Assembly: GCA_002361655.1 (NCBI GenBank)
Contig: DETM01000004.1
Span: forward strand, 20,965-42,443
Source: Prevotella sp. UBA3288
GTDB lineage: Bacteria > Bacteroidota > Bacteroidia > Bacteroidales > Bacteroidaceae
DNA length: 21,479 nt
Direction: 5' to 3'
Positions 16,163-21,479 of the stretch are shown here, one piece after another; within the stretch, counting starts at the first letter, position 1; each line of letters opens with the position of its first letter. The notes beneath the pieces were generated by a model. It was given only the letters and a program-made list of their open reading frames with translations, was not told the DNA's origin and did not search any database. Made by a program: the position numbers and the translations under genes.

Positions 16163-16522
16163 ATGGAACAAACAGAGACACTCGTCAGGAGCATTATCAG
16201 AGGAATACAGGAAAAGAAAGGGAGCAAAATTGCCGTGGCCGACCTAAGCGGCATCAACGGCACCATCTGCCGCAACTTCGTCATCTGTCAGGGCAACTCG
16301 CCGGCACAGGTGGAGGCCATCGCCGAGTCGGTGGGCGACATGGTGAGAAAGGAACTGCATGAGAAACCGGCACACGTGGTAGGCATGGAGAACGCCCAGT
16401 GGGTGGCGATGGACTATACCGACGTTCTGGTGCATGTCTTCCTGCCCGACGTGAGGACCTACTACGACTTGGAACACCTGTGGGAAGATGCCCCGTTGAC
16501 ACAGATTCCCGATTTGGACTAA
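16163..16522 (+). CDS. rsfS: Ribosomal silencing factor RsfS (Iojap/YbeB family)
   Basis: RsfS binds ribosomal protein uL14 on the large subunit and blocks subunit joining when nutrients are low. The 119-residue product covers the whole domain: MEQTETLVRSIIRGIQEKKG, then IAVADLSGINGTICRNFVIC, SPAQVEAIAESVGDMVRKEL, and the C-terminal block WVAMDYTDVLVHVFLPDVRT with YYDLEHLWEDAP. Length and motif order are typical. The start at 16163 follows from the promoter position. It leads an operon with ftsH (10-bp gap) and cdsA, an order I recall as common in Bacteroidales. Confidence 0.95.
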   Translation: MEQTETLVRSIIRGIQEKKGSKIAVADLSGINGTICRNFVICQGNSPAQVEAIAESVGDMVRKELHEKPAHVVGMENAQWVAMDYTDVLVHVFLPDVRTYYDLEHLWEDAPLTQIPDLD

Positions 16523-16532
16523 CATCAAGACT

Positions 16533-18587
<2,055 letters not shown>

Positions 18588-18602
18588 AGCCCCCCACGCC
18601 TC

Positions 18603-19445
18603 ATGAAGAACCTCATCGTAAGAACCATCACCGGCGTGTTCTTTGTAGCCGCCGTCGTAGTGAGTTTCCTGAACCCCATGGCTATGGTGTTCCTGTTTGC
18701 ACTCGTCACCGGACTGACCATCTGGGAGTTCTGCGGCCTGGTCAACGAACGGCCTTTCGTACAGGTCAACCAGTTCATCTCCACCGTCGCCGGAGTCTAC
18801 CTGTTTCTGGCCATGGCCGGCCACTGTAGCGGCTATGTGACCTCCGACACCGTGTTCATACCCTACCTCGTCACCATCATCTATCTGCTGGTGGCCGAAC
18901 TCTACCTGAAGGCCAAAGACCCCATCAACAACTGGGCCTACACCATGCTACCCCAACTCTACATCGCCCTACCCTTCTCGATGATCAATGTGCTGGCATT
19001 CCCGCAGGCCGGACGCTACTCGTTCGTGCTGCCCCTCTCGGTGTTCGTCTTCCTCTGGATGAACGACACCGGGGCCTATTGTGTCGGCTCGCTGCTGGGA
19101 CGGCATAAACTGTTCCCCCGCGTCTCGCCGGGCAAGTCGTGGGAAGGCAGCATCGGCGGCGGTGTGCTGGTCATAGGCATGGCAGCACTGGTGTGGTGGC
19201 TGCTGGAGCAACATGCCCCCGGCGAGGCCAACCTCAACATATGGCACTGGATGGGCCTTGGCCTCACCGTCGTCGTCTTCGGCACGTGGGGCGACCTGGT
19301 AGAGAGCCTGCTGAAGCGCACCCTCGGCATCAAGGACAGTGGCAACATCCTGCCGGGCCACGGCGGCATGCTCGACCGGTTCGACTCATCGCTGCTGGCC
19401 ATCCCCGCTGCAGTGGTCTACCTGTTCACCATCTCGCTACTGTAA
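18603..19445 (+). CDS. cdsA: Phosphatidate cytidylyltransferase CdsA
   Basis: CdsA makes CDP-diacylglycerol from phosphatidate and CTP, the branch point of phospholipid synthesis, in the inner membrane. The 280-residue product is strongly hydrophobic with about eight membrane segments. It carries the family signature near the C-terminus: ESLLKRTLGIKDSGNILPGH followed by GGMLDRFDS. The ATG at 18603 gives the hydrophobic first segment directly (MKNLIVRTITGVFFVAAVVV). It is the last gene of the rsfS-ftsH-cdsA operon; no clear terminator is seen right after it. Confidence 0.96.
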   Translation: MKNLIVRTITGVFFVAAVVVSFLNPMAMVFLFALVTGLTIWEFCGLVNERPFVQVNQFISTVAGVYLFLAMAGHCSGYVTSDTVFIPYLVTIIYLLVAELYLKAKDPINNWAYTMLPQLYIALPFSMINVLAFPQAGRYSFVLPLSVFVFLWMNDTGAYCVGSLLGRHKLFPRVSPGKSWEGSIGGGVLVIGMAALVWWLLEQHAPGEANLNIWHWMGLGLTVVVFGTWGDLVESLLKRTLGIKDSGNILPGHGGMLDRFDSSLLAIPAAVVYLFTISLL

Positions 19446-19460
19446 ATTCTTTACGAAATA

Positions 19461-19492
19461 TTTGCTTATATCAGAAAAATTGCTTTACTTTG
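19461..19492 (+). promoter_or_regulatory. Promoter of the outer-membrane beta-barrel gene
   Basis: TTTG (19461-19464), a 20-nt spacer and TTACTTTG (19485-19492; one mismatch to TAnnTTTG) form a good Bacteroidetes promoter. The transcription start is expected near 19499. Confidence 0.7.
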
Positions 19493-19501
19493 CAGCCGAC
19501 T

Positions 19502-19534
19502 ACCGGTACGCAGGTGTCTCACCTGCGTACCGGT
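19502..19534 (+). promoter_or_regulatory. Perfect 15-bp hairpin at the predicted 5' end of the beta-barrel mRNA
   Basis: ACCGGTACGCAGGTG (19502-19516) and CACCTGCGTACCGGT (19520-19534) are exact reverse complements with a TCT loop. No T run follows, so it is not a simple terminator. It begins about 3 nt after the predicted start of transcription and 74 nt before the ATG. An outer pair, CTTTGCA (19488-19494) and TGCAAAG (19534-19540), flanks it and includes the end of the -7 box. It may stabilise the mRNA or be a dispersed palindromic repeat. Confidence 0.75.
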
Positions 19535-19607
19535 GCAAAGCAGTAAAATAACAGTTTAGTCATATAGAAGCAGTGTTTGTAAATAATAACTTAAAAAAAA
19601 GAAAAGT

Positions 19608-20225
19608 ATGAAGAAGATTTTTATGGCCATCGTGGCCGTGCTGTTCGCAGCCCCTTCGTTCGCTCAGTATAGCAGCGGCGGTTTTTCGTTGAGTGAGTCG
19701 TCAGTCTACTATGGCATGCGCCTCGGTCTGAATGTGTCGAGCGTCACCGGCGATTTCAAAGAGGTAGCCGGCGCAAAGGCCGGTCTGAACCTGGGCGGTG
19801 TCATCGGTCTGCGTGTCAGCGAGACTACCCCCATATTCTTGGAGAGTGGTCTGTACTACACCCAGCGTGGTGGTAAGAAAGACAAGGAGAACTATGTCAA
19901 CCTGAACTACCTGGAGATTCCTATCCTGATGAAGTATGGTGTGCAGGTGTCCGACGACATCGCCGTGCTCCCGTTCATCGGTCCCACCTTCGCACTGGGC
20001 ATTGCCGGCCAGACGAAGCATGAAGGCGAAGCCAAATACAGTTCCTACGACGACTGCAACCGTGCCGATGTAGGCATCAAACTGGGTTGCGGTGCCGAGT
20101 ACAACAAACTCTATCTGGAACTGGGCTATCAGTTCGGCATCACCAATGTTGCCAAGGAAGTGGACAATACCTCACTTTCTGCCCACAACGGTGCCTTCTT
20201 CGTGAACATCGGTATGAACTTCTAA
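19608..20225 (+). CDS. Outer-membrane beta-barrel protein (PorT/OMP_b-brl type)
   Basis: The exact role of this protein is unknown. The 205-residue product has a signal peptide (MKKIFMAIVAVLFAAPSFAQ, cut after AQ or before Q). It then shows alternating polar/hydrophobic strands with GLNVSSVTGDF, FLESGLYYTQRGGKKDKENY, YLEIPILMKYGVQVSDDIAV and PFIGPTFALGIAG, and a final Phe in FFVNIGMNF, as in small eight-strand barrels of Bacteroidetes. It resembles PorT-like and general OMP_b-brl proteins; PorT itself serves type IX secretion, but nothing here shows that this one does. It has its own promoter and a 5' hairpin, and is followed by a bidirectional-type terminator, so it is probably a single-gene unit. 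Confidence 0.85.
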   Translation: MKKIFMAIVAVLFAAPSFAQYSSGGFSLSESSVYYGMRLGLNVSSVTGDFKEVAGAKAGLNLGGVIGLRVSETTPIFLESGLYYTQRGGKKDKENYVNLNYLEIPILMKYGVQVSDDIAVLPFIGPTFALGIAGQTKHEGEAKYSSYDDCNRADVGIKLGCGAEYNKLYLELGYQFGITNVAKEVDNTSLSAHNGAFFVNIGMNF

Positions 20226-20237
20226 ATTTCTAAACAT

Positions 20238-20277
20238 CGGGGTTACGTCCGGCGCACACTTTCCAGACGTAACCCCG
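20238..20277. terminator. Inverted repeat between convergent genes, probable bidirectional terminator
   Basis: CGGGGTTACGTC (20238-20249) and GACGTAACCCCG (20266-20277) are perfect 12-nt reverse complements with a 16-nt loop. It sits 12 bp after the beta-barrel stop codon and 3 bp from the stop of the convergent pectinesterase remnant. The T tracts on both sides are weak, so termination strength is uncertain. Confidence 0.65.
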
Positions 20278-20280
20278 CTA

Positions 20281-20864
20281 TTACCACCCCAGAACCCAAC
20301 GGCTGTCCGAATAGCGTCCGATGATTTCTGCATCGCGGATGGGGTTGAGTTGTCGCATCAGCGCATTTCTCTTTGTGGTGTCTATGGGCTTGCCTTCCGT
20401 ATCGTGGCTGTTGAACTCAAGGATGGTGGCCGTCCTGGCACTGTCGTCTATTCTGCCCCAGCCGGCAGCGGGGATATTTTCCAGTGTGCAGTTCAGCAGC
20501 ACACATTCCGCATGGGGATAGTTCTTACCTTTGTTGTCGGGCAACCGGCCCAGTTCGGCATACTGGCTGAGCCCTTTGAAATGGCAGTCCACGAAGATGT
20601 TGCCATGATTCTCCTCCGTGTTGCGAATCCACATGAAAGCACCATGACTGGTGATGGTGCAGTGGTTGAAGAACGACGGTCCGCGGCCCAGTATCGTATC
20701 GCCGCCACCGTCCTCATCGTCAGCGTCAGGTGGGTGTCGATATTCACCTCCGTTGCCCCGTTCTCAGGCAGCATCCCTGCAATGCTGTTTTGTGCCATTG
20801 TCTGGCCCACCATGGTTGCCACAATAGCCAATGCCGTCAGTAGTCTCTTAGTCATAGTCATCAT
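20281..20864 (-). pseudogene. Remnant of a secreted pectinesterase-like (CE8-type) protein, internally deleted and frameshifted
   Basis: Two frames on the minus strand make one broken gene. The first (from 20864 to about 20740) codes a signal peptide (MTKRLLTALAIVATMVGQTM, cut after MAQ) and the start of a sandwich domain, MLPENGATEVNIDTHLTLT. The second (from about 20735 to 20281) codes the end of a right-handed beta-helix: DTILGRGPSFFNHCTI, HGAFMWIRNTEENHGNIFVD, ECVLLNCTLENIPAAGWGRI and a final SDSRWVLGW. Together only about 190 residues remain, and the main catalytic segments of a pectin methylesterase are absent. The family call comes from remembered similarity to Bacteroidetes pectinesterases. 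A -7 box lies upstream (20943-20950). Confidence 0.7.
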
Positions 20865-20942
20865 TATGTTGTGCTTATAATCATGTGCCGCTTCCCACCA
20901 TCGTAAGGCCAGGGGCTGAGAATATTTTTAGCAATCTGCGTA

Positions 20943-20950
20943 CAAAGATA
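20943..20950 (-). promoter_or_regulatory. -7 box upstream of the pectinesterase remnant
   Basis: TATCTTTG on the minus strand matches TAnnTTTG. It lies 78 bp before the first ATG of the remnant. The -33 element is not clear; a TTTTAG sits near 20973-20978. Confidence 0.5.
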
Positions 20951-21221
20951 CGACTTTTTGGGGGATTCATTACTAAAAAGTTCATAAAAAGTGCGCTTTT
21001 CATGTAAGATTGCTTTGAACTTTTACAAGTAACTGAAACACAGATAGAAACACGGTGTTTTCACCGACGTTGTACCACGACTGCGATAATTGGCTGTTAG
21101 ACAGCGTCGGTTAATAATTCAAGCCGAACTCATGCATAGCATTATGATTCATTTTAGAGGGAAATGTGCACTATATCGTGTTAAAGTCTGTCATATCAGA
21201 ACCTCCTTGAAGAATATTTTG

Positions 21222-21229
21222 TAACTTTG
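21222..21229 (+). promoter_or_regulatory. -7 box of the BRO-like gene
   Basis: TAACTTTG matches TAnnTTTG and lies 29 bp before the ATG at 21259. A TTTG at the expected -33 position is not seen. Confidence 0.5.
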
Positions 21230-21258
21230 CAATCAAATTCACATAGGATTGTATCATC

Positions 21259-21479
21259 ATGAACGAGAATTTCGCTATACAGCTCTTTGAGGGCAAGAAA
21301 GTTCGCATCGTATGGGATGCAGAACAGGAGAAGTACTATTTCTCTGTAACGGATATAGTGCAGGTCTTGACAGATTCCGTGAATCCGCGTGATTACATAA
21401 AGAAGATGCTTAGACGTGACCCAGAACTGAAATCCAAGTGGGGGACAATTTGTCCCCCTGTTGAAATGTTGGCTCCAGA
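21259..21479 (+). CDS. BRO-N domain protein (antirepressor-like), N-terminal part, cut by window end
   Basis: The open frame starts MNENFAIQLFEGKKVRIVWD and continues with AEQEKYYFSVTDIVQVLTDS, NPRDYIKKMLRRDPELKSKW and GTICPPVEMLAP to the window end (73 codons). The pattern of KVRxxWD, YYFSVxDIVxVLT and NPRxYxKK is that of the BRO N-terminal domain found in phage antirepressors and in stand-alone genes of Bacteroidales. BRO-N is a DNA-binding domain; the role of this protein is unknown and its C-terminal part is not visible. A 19-bp palindrome (21440-21458) lies within the coding sequence. The gene may mark the edge of an accessory region. Confidence 0.8.
   Translation, partial: MNENFAIQLFEGKKVRIVWDAEQEKYYFSVTDIVQVLTDSVNPRDYIKKMLRRDPELKSKWGTICPPVEMLAP

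Larger units (their letters stand above)
20865..21258. other. AT-rich intergenic region (394 bp)
   Basis: No convincing coding frame is seen. It contains two divergent -7 boxes, for the pectinesterase remnant (20943-20950, minus) and for the BRO-like gene (21222-21229, plus). Short inverted repeats are also present: CGGTG/CACCG around TTTT (21053-21066), ACCGACG (21063-21069) with CGTCGGT (21105-21111), and GCTGT/ACAGC (21093-21105). The region is clearly richer in A+T than the genes to its left. I see no tRNA, attachment site or insertion-sequence ends. Confidence 0.5.

Overview
The window looks like a chromosome segment from a Bacteroidales bacterium, most likely Prevotellaceae. The evidence is SusC/SusD and TonB-type genes, a recurring TTTG-N19-22-TAnnTTTG promoter, start sites with A-rich leaders instead of Shine-Dalgarno motifs, and GC-rich genes separated by AT-rich spacers. 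This placement rests on gene families and promoter style, not on a database match.

Layout. Positions 1-719 (minus) hold the chaperonin pair groES-groEL, with groEL cut by the window edge. Positions 887-10568 (minus) hold a compact polysaccharide-utilization operon read GH28 -> GH2 -> SusC -> SusD. It probably acts on pectin-type glycans: the outer-membrane SusC/SusD pair imports oligosaccharides and the two secreted hydrolases trim galacturonate- and galactoside-type linkages. No regulator gene is seen with it. Positions 10695-15554 (plus) hold a housekeeping operon sppA-lpxK-pnp-thiL with tight spacing and one long gene overlap. Next come tRNA-Phe (plus) and tRNA-Gln (minus), arranged tail to tail with their own terminators. 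Positions 16163-19445 (plus) hold rsfS-ftsH-cdsA, then a small outer-membrane beta-barrel gene (19608-20225) whose predicted mRNA starts with a perfect 15-bp hairpin. On the minus strand, 20281-20864 is a decayed pectinesterase-like gene. A more AT-rich spacer follows, then the start of a BRO-N/antirepressor-like gene cut by the window end.

Most of the window is conserved core genome. No CRISPR array, insertion sequence or unknown multigene defence system is visible. The less ordinary signals are: a 90-bp in-frame insertion built from two inverted copies of a GC-rich palindromic repeat inside the GH2 gene; Phe in place of the expected acid/base Glu of that GH2; two places where an operon terminator and the next gene's promoter are superimposed (susD/groES and thiL/tRNA-Phe); a 116-bp lpxK/pnp overlap; the 5'-terminal hairpin before the beta-barrel gene; and tRNA genes with unpaired stem positions.
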